Positions 8,811-16,816 of a DNA stretch of 64,000 bases are shown here, piece after piece. Source of the stretch: [Anoxybacillus] calidus. Its GTDB lineage: Bacteria; Bacillota; Bacilli; Bacillales; Anoxybacillaceae. Within the stretch, counting starts at the first letter, position 1. Each line of letters starts with the position of its first letter. The DNA lies in contig NZ_JACDUU010000001.1 in assembly GCF_013760845.1 (NCBI RefSeq), positions 342,082 to 406,081 of the forward strand, given 5' to 3'. Under the pieces are notes generated by a model. That model had not been told where the DNA came from and searched no databases. It worked only from the letters and a program-made list of their open reading frames with translations. A program made the translations under genes and the position numbers.

Positions 8811-9380
8811 CTAAAAAAATTTTTTTCGGTCGCGTTCTTCTTTTAAAATTTCCACCGCTTCACGGAACCGCTGGGCATGAATGATTTCACGTTCGCGCAA
8901 GAAACGAAGTCCGTCATTTAAATCAGGATCATCGCTCATATTAATAATCCATTGATACGTTGCCCTTGCTTTTTCTTCAGCGGCGATGTCTTCGTAAAGG
9001 TCGGCAATTGGATCACCTTTGGCTTGAATGTAAGCGGCCGTCCATGGAACACCAGCTGCATTATTATAGAAAAGAGCGTTATCGTGGTTCACATAATGGG
9101 CATCAAGCCCAGCTTCTTTTAGCTGTTCCGGCGTTGCATCCTTGGTTAGTTTATACACCATCGTTGCAATCATTTCGAGATGGGCGAATTCTTCTGTTCC
9201 AATATCGGTTAACAAACCAATGACTTTATCCGGGATGGAGTAGCGTTGGTTCAAGTAACGAAGGGCAGCGGCCAGCTCACCATCGGCACCGCCATATTGT
9301 TCAATGAGATATTTTGCTAACTTCGGATTGCATGTGCTCACTCTTACCGGATATTGTAATTTTTTTTCGTAAATCCACAT
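8811..9380 (-). CDS. cotJC: Spore coat protein CotJC (manganese catalase-like)
   Basis: A 189-residue inner spore coat protein of the manganese catalase family. The ferritin-like helical core contains GELAAALRYLNQRY, a glutamate-rich EEFAHLEM helix (ExxH metal ligands) near residue 65, and a later EEKARATYQW/EIIHAQRF pair that supplies further ligands. Third gene of the cotJABC operon; start ATG follows GGGAGGAG. In Bacillus the cotJ operon is made in the mother cell under sigma-E. The operon's place between ypbF and ypbG differs from B. subtilis. Confidence 0.95.
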   Translation of the reverse strand: MWIYEKKLQYPVRVSTCNPKLAKYLIEQYGGADGELAAALRYLNQRYSIPDKVIGLLTDIGTEEFAHLEMIATMVYKLTKDATPEQLKEAGLDAHYVNHDNALFYNNAAGVPWTAAYIQAKGDPIADLYEDIAAEEKARATYQWIINMSDDPDLNDGLRFLREREIIHAQRFREAVEILKEERDRKKFF

Positions 9381-9403
9381 GTTTTCTCCTCCCGCTCACA
9401 TCT

Positions 9404-9664
9404 CTATACTTGCCATGGCCATGGCGTATCGTCCCAATTCCACGGGTAATTCGAATAACTGTTGCCGTACTGCTGAAGTGGACCGTATAATGTTTCGTAT
9501 TGTTTTTTTAGGTGTTTTCGTTTCTGAGCCAGCTGGTTAAACTGTTGAATCGCTTGATAGTCTTGTGGATGGGTGTCTAAATACAATGTTAAATCGACGA
9601 GTGCAAAATCAACGGCTTGCAGTTGTTCAAGAAGCTCATAATATTCTTTTGGCATTTGTTTCAT
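9404..9664 (-). CDS. cotJB: Spore coat protein CotJB
   Basis: An 86-residue protein of the CotJB family: the N-terminal EYYELLEQLQAVDFALVDLTLYL-like helix region, a HPQDYQAIQQFN segment and a short aromatic/proline C-terminus (NYPWNWDDTPWPW). It overlaps cotJA by four bases, so the two are translationally coupled. CotJB is needed in B. subtilis for normal CotJ protein assembly in the coat; its molecular role is unclear. Confidence 0.93.
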   Translation of the reverse strand: MKQMPKEYYELLEQLQAVDFALVDLTLYLDTHPQDYQAIQQFNQLAQKRKHLKKQYETLYGPLQQYGNSYSNYPWNWDDTPWPWQV

Positions 9665-9891
9665 TGGATATCACCTTTATAAGCCGTTTCATAAGGGCCG
9701 TAATAAGGATCGTAAAATACCTTCCAAAGCGTTCCTTTTTTTAATGCTTCATGGAGTGGAAATTGTGGCAAATTCGGCGGTTGAAACGGAATATAAAGAT
9801 TCGGTGGGGTAACATATGTTTTCGTGCAAATTGGATGGCAAGGGTCAAAAGGGCTTACATATGGATGATACTGTTTTCGTGTTGTAAACAT
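9661..9891 (-). CDS. cotJA: Spore coat associated protein CotJA
   Basis: A 76-residue Pro/Tyr-rich protein (YHPYVSPFDPCHPI near the N-terminus, then PPNLYIPFQPPNLPQF and the YDPYYGPYE C-terminal motif typical of CotJA). The start MFTTRKQ is chosen because AGGAGG lies seven bases upstream; an in-frame upstream ATG lacks a site. First gene of the mother-cell-expressed cotJABC operon. Confidence 0.92.
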   Translation of the reverse strand: MFTTRKQYHPYVSPFDPCHPICTKTYVTPPNLYIPFQPPNLPQFPLHEALKKGTLWKVFYDPYYGPYETAYKGDIQ

Positions 9892-9914
9892 GGCGAACCT
9901 CCTTTTACAGTGCA

Positions 9915-9955
9915 TCACTTTATGTTTATGATTTTTTTTTTTTATTCATGACAAC
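9915..9955 (-). promoter_or_regulatory. Possible sigma-E promoter of cotJABC with poly-T spacer
   Basis: On the minus strand GTCATGAAT is followed, after a run of twelve A residues (plus-strand T run 9932-9943), by CATAAACAT, loosely matching sigma-E -35 and -10 boxes. Weak assignment. Confidence 0.3.
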
Positions 9956-10036
9956 AAAAATGATTTATCGGCTCGTCGATAACAGCATGAAATTCCCTCT
10001 CTTCACATACAAGTGGAACAAAGGGGAGGAGGATTT

Positions 10037-10432
10037 ATGCGATTTAAATTATGCTGTCTTTTCATCGGTTTTATTTGTGGATATCTCATGATTAGCTGGA
10101 TGCCGGAAGTGGACCCGTTTCGTTTTACGAATTTTATCACAGAATTTATTTTTAACCCGCTTAAGTCTTTCTTAGCGATGACTTCTTTTTTTGTCGGTTT
10201 TTTGGCTAATGCCATTCTTATTCGCTCCGCCGTTGAAGAAATAGTGTTTTATCTTTCTGGACACGAAGTGCGGCTTGGGGAACTCATTGTTAGTTATGGA
10301 GTTGTTGCGAATTTTTATTTTTTATTTCAAATGAACGTCATCTTAACTGGTTTGTTTTTAATCTTTTCTATTGTTTATGGTATGATGTCGATAGATTTAC
10401 AGCGGAAGCGAAAGTTTAAAAACAATCTGTAG
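10037..10432 (+). CDS. Small membrane protein, unknown function
   Basis: A 131-residue protein not recognised. It has three to four hydrophobic spans (about 3-22, 36-60, 82-98 and 100-115) and a short basic C-terminus (DLQRKRKFKNNL). The start is the ATG after a very strong GGGAGGAGG site; an ATG 24 bases upstream is unlikely. Eight bases separate its stop from the phosphoesterase gene, so the two form an operon. Codon use matches the neighbours. Topology suggests an inner-membrane partner of the downstream enzyme, but this is only context. Confidence 0.7.
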   Translation: MRFKLCCLFIGFICGYLMISWMPEVDPFRFTNFITEFIFNPLKSFLAMTSFFVGFLANAILIRSAVEEIVFYLSGHEVRLGELIVSYGVVANFYFLFQMNVILTGLFLIFSIVYGMMSIDLQRKRKFKNNL

Positions 10433-10440
10433 GGGGATTT

Positions 10441-11199
10441 ATGTTTATTTCATTGGCTGCTATCGTCATATTTCTTTTGGTTTACATGTGGTTTGAGGCG
10501 CATCGTAACAAGGTCACTTATACAAATTTAATGTTTCGGGAATTCCCAAGAAGTTTTGGAGAGATGTCAATCTTTTTTATCTCAGATATTCACCGACGCA
10601 ACATATCCAAAAAAATTATTAATGAAGTAAAAGGGAAAGCAGATATTGTAATTATCGGTGGAGATTTAACAGAAAAAGGTGTTCCGTTTGCGAGGGTCGC
10701 AGAAAACATTCGGCGTTTAAAAGAAATCGGTCCTGTTTATTTTGTCTGGGGGAATAACGATTATGAAGTTGATTTCCATGAATTGGACAGCTTCTTAACG
10801 GAAGAAGGAGTGAAAATTTTAGACAATACAGCTGTTATTTTCGAATCGGAAAAAGGGGAAAAAATCGCTTTGCTCGGTGTCGATGATATGAGTAAAAATC
10901 GCGCTCGGCTTGACTTAGCTATCTTAGATGCAGGGGATGAAGGGTTTCGCATTCTTGTTTCCCATAATCCGGCGATTGTTGGCAAAATTCAAGAACATCA
11001 GCGCATTTCCCTTGTTTTAAGCGGACATACACATGGAGGCCAGATCCGTTTCTTTTCATTTGGGATTTATGAAAAGGGCGGTGTACGAAAAATAAATGGA
11101 ACAACAGTCATCGTGAGCAATGGATATGGAACAACGGCTCTTCCGTTTCGTCTTGGTGCACCGGCAGAAACGAATTTGATTACGCTAAAATCGATGTAA
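10441..11199 (+). CDS. ypbG: Metallophosphoesterase YpbG
   Basis: A 252-residue calcineurin-like phosphoesterase with an N-terminal membrane anchor (about 2-18). Metal-binding motifs in order: ISDIHRR (DxH), IIGGDLTE (GD), VWGNNDYEV (GNND in place of the usual GNHD), LVSHNP, and LSGHTHGGQI. The GNND variant is common in the YpbG/YkuE-like group. The substrate is unknown; family members cleave phosphomonoesters, phosphodiesters or cyclic nucleotides. Operon with the preceding small membrane protein. Confidence 0.9.
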   Translation: MFISLAAIVIFLLVYMWFEAHRNKVTYTNLMFREFPRSFGEMSIFFISDIHRRNISKKIINEVKGKADIVIIGGDLTEKGVPFARVAENIRRLKEIGPVYFVWGNNDYEVDFHELDSFLTEEGVKILDNTAVIFESEKGEKIALLGVDDMSKNRARLDLAILDAGDEGFRILVSHNPAIVGKIQEHQRISLVLSGHTHGGQIRFFSFGIYEKGGVRKINGTTVIVSNGYGTTALPFRLGAPAETNLITLKSM

Positions 11200-11215
11200 A
11201 AAAACATATACAAAA

Positions 11216-11244
11216 TTTACGCGTGTTGTACAATTAGCTATAAT
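11216..11244 (+). promoter_or_regulatory. Promoter of the CarH-like regulator with internal TTGTACAA palindrome
   Basis: TTTACG (11216-11221), 17 bases, TATAAT (11239-11244). The spacer holds TTGTACAA (11226-11233), a perfect 8-bp palindrome, and a TACAAAATT block (11209-11217) lies just upstream as a related direct repeat. Position between -35 and -10 would suit autorepression. Confidence 0.55.
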
Positions 11245-11287
11245 GGATCAAAAGGATCAGCTCAACGTATGTGGAGGATGATGCGGG

Positions 11288-12193
11288 ATGTCATCACAGG
11301 AAGGAAAGTACAACATTAAAGCTGTCTCGAAAATGCTCGGCATTCAGCCGGGAACGCTTCGGGCATGGGAACGGCGCTATCAAATCATCGCTCCAAAGCG
11401 GAATGAATCCGGACATCGTTTATATACTGAGGAACATGTCAAAATTTTAAAATGGCTCATTTCGAAAATAAACAAAGGATTCACGATTAGTCAGGCTGTA
11501 TCGCTTCTTGAAAAAAACGGAATGGAAGCAACGAGTTCTTTCACGGACGAAGAAAGAAGCGATTTTGATGTCCATTTAATGGACGAGTTATTAGAAGCGC
11601 TATTGTCATTTGATGAAAATCGGGCCAACGAATTGATGAACCGTGCTTTTAGCATGTATACAGTCGAGAAAGTCGTTGTTGACATTTTAGGTTCGTTGTT
11701 GGCATGTATTGGCGATTTGTGGGAGAAAAAGAAAATTACAAGTGCTCATGAACATTTTGCAAGCTCGTTTATTCGCTCAAAAATTGGTATTATTTTTTCA
11801 ACGATTCCTATTAATGGGGTTTTACCAAAAACGATTTCTGTATGCGGTCCTGATGAATGGCATGAGCTTGGATTATTAATGTTTACTTTATATCTTCGCC
11901 AAAAAGGATTTGAGACCATTTATTTAGGAACAAGCATTGCTGAAAATGATATAGACGTTGTCATTGATGAAGTGAAGCCAAAATTTTTGTTTTTATCATG
12001 CACATTAAAACAAAACATTGAAAAAACGTTTGCTTTGATTGACCGCTTATCTGAAAAATATCCAGGCTTAACCATTGGTGTGGGTGGGAAAGCGTTTGAA
12101 CGTCTTGAAAAAAAGGAAAAAGAAATATATGGGGTTTATGTTGTTGGACAGACGAAAAAGGAATGGGAAAAATGGCTTGAGAATCAACTGTAG
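11288..12193 (+). CDS. MerR-family regulator with B12-binding domain, CarH/LitR-like photoreceptor
   Basis: A 301-residue regulator. Residues 8-75 form a MerR winged helix (YNIKAVSKMLGIQPGTLRAWERRY). Residues about 95-170 form the helical cap with W145 and E155-H156, exactly the Wx9EH motif that places adenosylcobalamin in CarH. Residues about 180-300 form the cobalamin-binding Rossmann domain with E190-W-H192-E-L-G195 (ExHxxG; H192 the predicted lower ligand), S237 and GG at 266-267. In CarH/LitR proteins adenosylcobalamin supports a DNA-bound tetramer that breaks up in light. All signature residues are kept, so light-sensitive repression is predicted. Monocistronic, with its own promoter. 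Target genes unknown; self-regulation is likely. Confidence 0.88.
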   Translation: MSSQEGKYNIKAVSKMLGIQPGTLRAWERRYQIIAPKRNESGHRLYTEEHVKILKWLISKINKGFTISQAVSLLEKNGMEATSSFTDEERSDFDVHLMDELLEALLSFDENRANELMNRAFSMYTVEKVVVDILGSLLACIGDLWEKKKITSAHEHFASSFIRSKIGIIFSTIPINGVLPKTISVCGPDEWHELGLLMFTLYLRQKGFETIYLGTSIAENDIDVVIDEVKPKFLFLSCTLKQNIEKTFALIDRLSEKYPGLTIGVGGKAFERLEKKEKEIYGVYVVGQTKKEWEKWLENQL

Positions 12194-12348
12194 CACCATG
12201 AGAGGAAAATAGTAATTTTATTGAAGATATTGCTTGTCTAAATGTACAGAAACGATGTAAACTCATTAGTAACAATGAAAGAACCATTTATAATTTTTTT
12301 CATACAATAAATATAAGAAGATGGCTGTGTAGGTAAGGAGGGATGTTT

Positions 12349-12954
12349 ATGAGACTTGAACGATTAACTCATAATAAAATTAAGATTTTCCTAACATTCG
12401 ATGATTTAATCGACCGCGGATTAACGAAGGAAGATCTTTGGAAAGATTCGTTTAAAGTACATCAATTATTTCGCGATATGATTGAGGAAGCAAACGAAGA
12501 GCTCGGATTTGAAATTAATGGCTCAATCGCGGTGGAAGTGTACTCTTTACCGGCACAGGGAATGGTTGTCATTGTTACGAGTGAAAGCCAAGACCATGAC
12601 TTGGAGGAAGAGTTTAGCGACGATTATATCGAGATGCAAGTAACTCTCGATGAGAGTGAAGATATATTTTATGAATTCCAGGAGTTCGAACATATTATCC
12701 AATTATGTCATCGTTTGTATACGCTTGGCTTTTTTGGTGGAACGTTATATTCGTATAACGGACGTTTTTATTTACACGTTGCCGAGCCTTCTCATATTGA
12801 TACGAACGACTTTGTGGCAATATTGGCCGAATTCGGCAGCCCATCAACGATTACGATTCATCGCGTTCAGGAATATGGCAAAAAGTTAATCGAATCCAAT
12901 ACCGTTCAACAAATTTATCAATATTTTATTGAAGGAAAACAAGCTGACTCATAA
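12349..12954 (+). CDS. mecB: Adaptor protein MecB (YpbH)
   Basis: A 201-residue paralogue of MecA, the adaptor that delivers substrates to ClpC-ClpP. The N-terminal MRLERLTHNKIKIFLTFDDL resembles MecA; the C-terminal domain (about 110-195) carries the ClpC-binding fold. The ATG at 12349 is preferred because AGGAGG sits seven bases upstream; the ATG at 12343 is too close. The last three codons and the stop (A-D-S-stop) fall inside the outer arm of a family A repeat, so the native C-terminus was probably reshaped by the element. Confidence 0.9.
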   Translation: MRLERLTHNKIKIFLTFDDLIDRGLTKEDLWKDSFKVHQLFRDMIEEANEELGFEINGSIAVEVYSLPAQGMVVIVTSESQDHDLEEEFSDDYIEMQVTLDESEDIFYEFQEFEHIIQLCHRLYTLGFFGGTLYSYNGRFYLHVAEPSHIDTNDFVAILAEFGSPSTITIHRVQEYGKKLIESNTVQQIYQYFIEGKQADS

Positions 12955-13130
12955 TGGCTAGTGTCTTCAAAATATATAAGAGGCTGACCCTAAAGCAAGT
13001 GTCTCCCCATAACTATAATATATAGTACATAACATTAAATGAGAACGCTATATATTATGGATTTCATGCAAGATCAGACACTTTTGGGTCAGCCCTTATA
13101 TATTGTGGCCATTTATTTTGGAGTCAGCTT
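12941..13130. repeat. Nested family A palindrome (copy 4 inside another copy)
   Basis: The outer ends AAGCTGACTC (12941-12950) and GAGTCAGCTT (13121-13130) are perfect 10-bp inverted copies; ATATATAAG (12972-12980) and CTTATATAT (13095-13103) are a second perfect inverted pair. Between them lies a complete family A unit, AGGCTGACCC (12981-12990) ... AGTGTCT ... TCAGACACTT ... GGGTCAGCCC (13086-13095). The whole is a 190-bp nested palindrome that begins in the last codons of mecB. Confidence 0.85.
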
Positions 13131-13215
13131 CTGTTTTTATCGATCTCGCATAGACAATGCTTCAGCGTGCTGGAAGAAATAGTATACACTTTGCGAATTA
13201 TTGATATAAAAATGA

Positions 13216-13229
13216 TGTAAGCGATTGCA
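13216..13229. promoter_or_regulatory. Possible CcpA cre site upstream of gudB
   Basis: TGTAAGCGATTGCA matches TGWAANCGNTNWCA at 13 of 14 positions, 38 bases upstream of the gudB -35 box. Confidence 0.45.
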
Positions 13230-13267
13230 AAAGAAATAAAAAAGGTTAAAAAATCGATTTTTTTCCT

Positions 13268-13295
13268 TTGCATAAATAAGTTGAGGGTGTATACT
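13268..13295 (+). promoter_or_regulatory. gudB promoter
   Basis: TTGCAT (13268-13273), 16 bases, TATACT (13290-13295), about 55 bases before the gudB ATG. Confidence 0.6.
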
Positions 13296-13349
13296 ATGAC
13301 ATGAAAGGTGGACAATAATTTACAAAGTGATTTTATGGGAGGTTTACTT

Positions 13350-14627
13350 ATGGTAGCCGACAAGCATACCAACGAAGAAAAACATGAGGAAAAGCACGAT
13401 GTTTTAAAGGCGACACAAATTGTCATACATAGAGCTTTGGAGAAGCTTGGCTATCCAGAAGAAGTATATGAACTATTAAAAGAGCCGATTCGCATGCTGA
13501 CAGTAAAAATTCCTGTGCGCATGGATGACGGTACAGTGAAAATTTTTACCGGCTACCGTGCCCAACATAATGACGCGGTTGGACCAACAAAAGGGGGCAT
13601 TCGTTTCCACCCGAATGTAACAGAGAGAGAAGTAAAAGCTTTATCGATTTGGATGAGCTTAAAGTGCGGGATTGTTGACTTGCCATATGGTGGGGGTAAA
13701 GGCGGTATCGTCTGCGACCCACGAACAATGTCGTTCCGTGAGCTTGAGCGTTTAAGTCGCGGTTATGTGCGTGCGATTAGTCAAATCGTCGGGCCGACAA
13801 AAGATATTCCAGCTCCAGACGTATTTACGAATTCGCAAATTATGGCATGGATGATGGATGAATATAGCCGCATCGATGAATTTAACTCTCCGGGATTTAT
13901 TACAGGTAAACCGCTTGTGTTGGGTGGTTCACACGGTCGTGAAACAGCAACAGCCAAAGGGGTAACCATTTGTATTCGCGAAGCAGCGAAAAAACGCGGC
14001 ATTGATTTAAAAGGTGCGCGCGTCGTTGTACAAGGCTTCGGTAACGCAGGAAGTTTCTTAGCAAAATTCATGCATGATGCGGGGGCCAAAGTCATCGGTA
14101 TTTCCGATGCTTACGGTGCGTTATACGATCCAAACGGTTTAGATATTGACTATTTGCTTGACCGTCGCGATAGCTTTGGAACAGTGACGAAACTATTTAA
14201 AAATACAATCACAAACAAAGAACTGCTTGAGCTTGAATGTGATATTTTAGTTCCAGCAGCGATTGAAAACCAAATTACAGAAGAAAATGCTCATAATATT
14301 AAAGCTAGCATTGTCGTTGAAGCAGCGAACGGTCCAACAACATTAGAAGCAACGGAAATTTTAACGCAGCGCGGCATTCTCATTGTTCCGGACGTTTTGG
14401 CAAGCGCCGGTGGCGTAACCGTTTCATACTTTGAATGGGTACAAAATAATCAAGGCTATTATTGGTCAGAAGAAGAAGTGGAAGAGAAACTTGAAAAAGT
14501 AATGGTGAAAGCGTTTAACAATGTCTATGAAACAGCGCAAACGCGCCGAGTTGATATGAGGCTTGCCGCTTATATGGTGGGCGTGAGAAAAATGGCGGAA
14601 GCATGTCGTTTCCGCGGCTGGATTTAA
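13350..14627 (+). CDS. gudB: NAD-specific glutamate dehydrogenase
   Basis: Oxidative deamination of glutamate to 2-oxoglutarate and ammonia, the catabolic link from glutamate to the TCA cycle. The 425 residues align throughout with B. subtilis GudB: GPTKGGIRFHP and KCGIVDLPYGGGKGG hold the substrate and catalytic lysines (about 85-120), and VVQGFGNAGSF is the NAD motif (about 228). The three-codon duplication that inactivates GudB in the B. subtilis 168 laboratory strain is absent from the VKALSIW region, so the enzyme should be active. Start chosen at ATGGTAGCC with GGGAGG upstream. A cre-like site suggests carbon catabolite control. Confidence 0.96.
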   Translation: MVADKHTNEEKHEEKHDVLKATQIVIHRALEKLGYPEEVYELLKEPIRMLTVKIPVRMDDGTVKIFTGYRAQHNDAVGPTKGGIRFHPNVTEREVKALSIWMSLKCGIVDLPYGGGKGGIVCDPRTMSFRELERLSRGYVRAISQIVGPTKDIPAPDVFTNSQIMAWMMDEYSRIDEFNSPGFITGKPLVLGGSHGRETATAKGVTICIREAAKKRGIDLKGARVVVQGFGNAGSFLAKFMHDAGAKVIGISDAYGALYDPNGLDIDYLLDRRDSFGTVTKLFKNTITNKELLELECDILVPAAIENQITEENAHNIKASIVVEAANGPTTLEATEILTQRGILIVPDVLASAGGVTVSYFEWVQNNQGYYWSEEEVEEKLEKVMVKAFNNVYETAQTRRVDMRLAAYMVGVRKMAEACRFRGWI

Positions 14628-14643
14628 AAATTGAAAGTTCACC

Positions 14644-14681
14644 AAAAATCTCCTATCATTTTCATGATAGGAGATTTTTTG
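14644..14681 (+). terminator. gudB terminator
   Basis: AAAATCTCCTATCA and TGATAGGAGATTTT form a 14-bp stem with a 6-base loop, followed by T residues. Confidence 0.93.
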
Positions 14682-14796
14682 TTTCATATTGCTTATGAGT
14701 CATTCGTGGCGAACTTGCAACATTGTGGCAGTAAAATGAATGAAAAACAGGAATGTGGTAAAAGCGCTTTATTTCTTTTGAGGGAGTGAGCATTGC

Positions 14797-15774
14797 ATGA
14801 AAAAAGAGAAAATCATCATTGTCGGCGGCGGACCATGCGGTCTTGCAGCGGCAATTGCCTTGCAAGATGTTGGTTATAAGCCGTTAGTAATAGAAAAGGG
14901 AAATATCGTTAATGCAATTTATCATTATCCAACACATCAGACATTTTTTAGTACAAGCGATCGTTTAGAAATTGGTGGTGTTCCGTTCATTACAGAAAAT
15001 CGGAAGCCAAAGCGAAATCAGGCGCTCGCTTATTATAGGGAAGTTGTGACGCGTAAGCAAATTCGTGTCAATACGTTTGAAAAAGTAGAAGCGGTTGAGA
15101 AACAAGCGAATGGAACATTTATCGTAACAACAACAAAGGACAAATACGAAGCAGACTATGTCATTATTGCTACGGGATATTACGATCATCCGAATTATAT
15201 GAATGTGCCGGGAGAAGATTTGCCAAAAGTGACACATTATTTTAAAGAAGGGCACCCATATTATAATACGGACTGTGTCGTGATTGGTGGAAAAAACTCA
15301 AGTGTTGATGCAGCATTGGAACTTGTAAAGGCGGGAGCCCGTGTAACGGTACTATATCGGGGAAGTGAGTATTCTCCAAGCATTAAGCCTTGGATTCTTC
15401 CGGAATTTGACTCGCTTGTCCGTCGAGGAGTGATTAAAATGGAATTTAACGCTCATGTAAAAGAAATTACGGAGGATGCAGTCACTTATACAGTCGGGGA
15501 CGAAGTGAAAACGATTAAAAATGACTTTGTTTTTGCAATGACTGGTTATCATCCCGACCATGAGTTTTTGAAAAAAATGGGTGTTGGTATTGACGAAGAG
15601 ACGGGCCGTCCGCTTTATAATCCAGACACGATGGAGACGAACGTGGAAGGAATTTTTATTGCCGGAGTTATTGCCGCCGGGAATGATGCGAATGAAATTT
15701 TTATTGAAAATGGCAGATTTCATGGTGGACAAATTGCTGCTTGCATCGTTGAGCGTGAGCAGAAAAATATTTAA
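14797..15774 (+). CDS. bdr: Bacillithiol disulfide reductase (YpdA/Bdr)
   Basis: NADPH-dependent flavoprotein that reduces bacillithiol disulfide, keeping the Bacillus low-molecular-weight thiol pool reduced. The 325-residue protein opens with the FAD motif VGGGPCGLAAA that includes Cys14, the catalytic cysteine established for Bdr. A second Rossmann motif VIGGKNSSVDAALEL (about 164) binds NADPH, and IFIAGVIAAGND near 285 completes the FAD site. RBS GAGGGAGTG. A palindromic AAAGCGCTTT at 14761-14770 upstream may be a weak cre. Confidence 0.93.
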   Translation: MKKEKIIIVGGGPCGLAAAIALQDVGYKPLVIEKGNIVNAIYHYPTHQTFFSTSDRLEIGGVPFITENRKPKRNQALAYYREVVTRKQIRVNTFEKVEAVEKQANGTFIVTTTKDKYEADYVIIATGYYDHPNYMNVPGEDLPKVTHYFKEGHPYYNTDCVVIGGKNSSVDAALELVKAGARVTVLYRGSEYSPSIKPWILPEFDSLVRRGVIKMEFNAHVKEITEDAVTYTVGDEVKTIKNDFVFAMTGYHPDHEFLKKMGVGIDEETGRPLYNPDTMETNVEGIFIAGVIAAGNDANEIFIENGRFHGGQIAACIVEREQKNI

Positions 15775-15785
15775 TCATTTAAAAT

Positions 15786-15816
15786 TTAGAGGCTGGCCAT
15801 GGGGTCAGCCTCATTT
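15786..15816. terminator. Bidirectional terminator between bdr and ansA
   Basis: GAGGCTG and CAGCCTC form a 7-bp stem plus inner GCC/GGT pairs, followed by TCATTTTG. It separates convergent genes. The GGCTG...GGTCAGCC ends resemble a family A element reduced to its tips. Confidence 0.8.
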
Positions 15817-15841
15817 TGTTTGTGGAGAAGAAAGTTTTACT

Positions 15842-16816
15842 TTATTCATCTATAAACATTTCCTGTAATTTTTCATAGTCATTTGTCATTTCAAGGGCAA
15901 CGAGTAGTTTAATTCTCGCTTTTTGCCCATTTAAACCGTTTGAAAAGATGACACCCATTTCTTTTAATTGCTTTCCGCCTCCTTCATAACCGTATATATC
16001 TTGGACAATTCCGTTAAAGCAGCGGGAGACGAGAATGACTGGAATCTTTTTTTCCAATAGCGATTTAACTCCTTTCGCTGCTTTAGGCGGGAGATTGCCT
16101 TGTCCGAGCGCTTCGATAACAAGACCATCAAGCGGCAGCGTTTGAATGGCATGAAAAATCATATCATCCATACCGGCATATGCTTTCAGAAGTACCACAT
16201 TTTTAGAAAGTTGTCGAATCGGGTAAGTCACTCTTTTTGTTGGTGAATGATGGAAAAATACACCTCGTTTTGTGACAATGCCAATTGGACCGTATTGAGG
16301 GCTTTGGAACGTAGCGATATTGCTTGTATGTGTTTTTGTGACGTTCTTTGCTGTATGGATTTCATCATTTAATACAACAAGAACACCTTTTCCATGTGCT
16401 TCATCGCTTGAAGCAACTTTCACAGAGGAAATGAGATTATATAGGCCATCCGCGCCAATTTCATTGCTTGAACGCATGGCACCTGTGACAACGATTGGTA
16501 CATCTTCTTGGATGGTTAAATCTAAAAAATAGGCAGTTTCTTCAAGTGTATCCGTTCCATGAGTGATCACCACTCCTTGAAAGTGTTCTTTTTTGATTTT
16601 TTCCTCGATTGTATTGCGAAGAATCAGCATTTCTTTTGGCGTTATATGTGGAGATGGTAAATGGAATAATTCTTCCGCATGCATATCGGCCAGAGTTTTT
16701 AAAGAAGGAATGGTGTCATGAAGTGGATTTTTTTCATCCGGCTTGACCGCCCCGGTTTTTTCATCTTCTTTCATTGAGATTGTTCCGCCTGTATGAATGA
16801 TTAAAATTTTTTTCAT
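15842..16816 (-). CDS. ansA: L-asparaginase (type I, cytosolic)
   Basis: Hydrolyses asparagine to aspartate and ammonia. The 324-residue protein has both family signatures: HTGGTIS at residues 8-14, whose Thr12 is the nucleophile, and VVITHGTDTLEETA at about 80-93. No signal peptide is seen, consistent with the cytosolic type I enzyme. ATG with GGAGGGAAG upstream. Located between bdr and prsW, a place it does not occupy in B. subtilis. Confidence 0.95.
   Translation of the reverse strand: MKKILIIHTGGTISMKEDEKTGAVKPDEKNPLHDTIPSLKTLADMHAEELFHLPSPHITPKEMLILRNTIEEKIKKEHFQGVVITHGTDTLEETAYFLDLTIQEDVPIVVTGAMRSSNEIGADGLYNLISSVKVASSDEAHGKGVLVVLNDEIHTAKNVTKTHTSNIATFQSPQYGPIGIVTKRGVFFHHSPTKRVTYPIRQLSKNVVLLKAYAGMDDMIFHAIQTLPLDGLVIEALGQGNLPPKAAKGVKSLLEKKIPVILVSRCFNGIVQDIYGYEGGGKQLKEMGVIFSNGLNGQKARIKLLVALEMTNDYEKLQEMFIDE

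Noticed and set aside
13124-13426. 100-residue minus-strand frame upstream of gudB
   Set aside because: Overlaps the gudB start, promoter and cre-like site; no homology recognised.
14761-14770. AAAGCGCTTT upstream of bdr as a cre site
   Set aside because: The core is palindromic but only about 11 of 14 consensus positions match, so it is mentioned only as weak.
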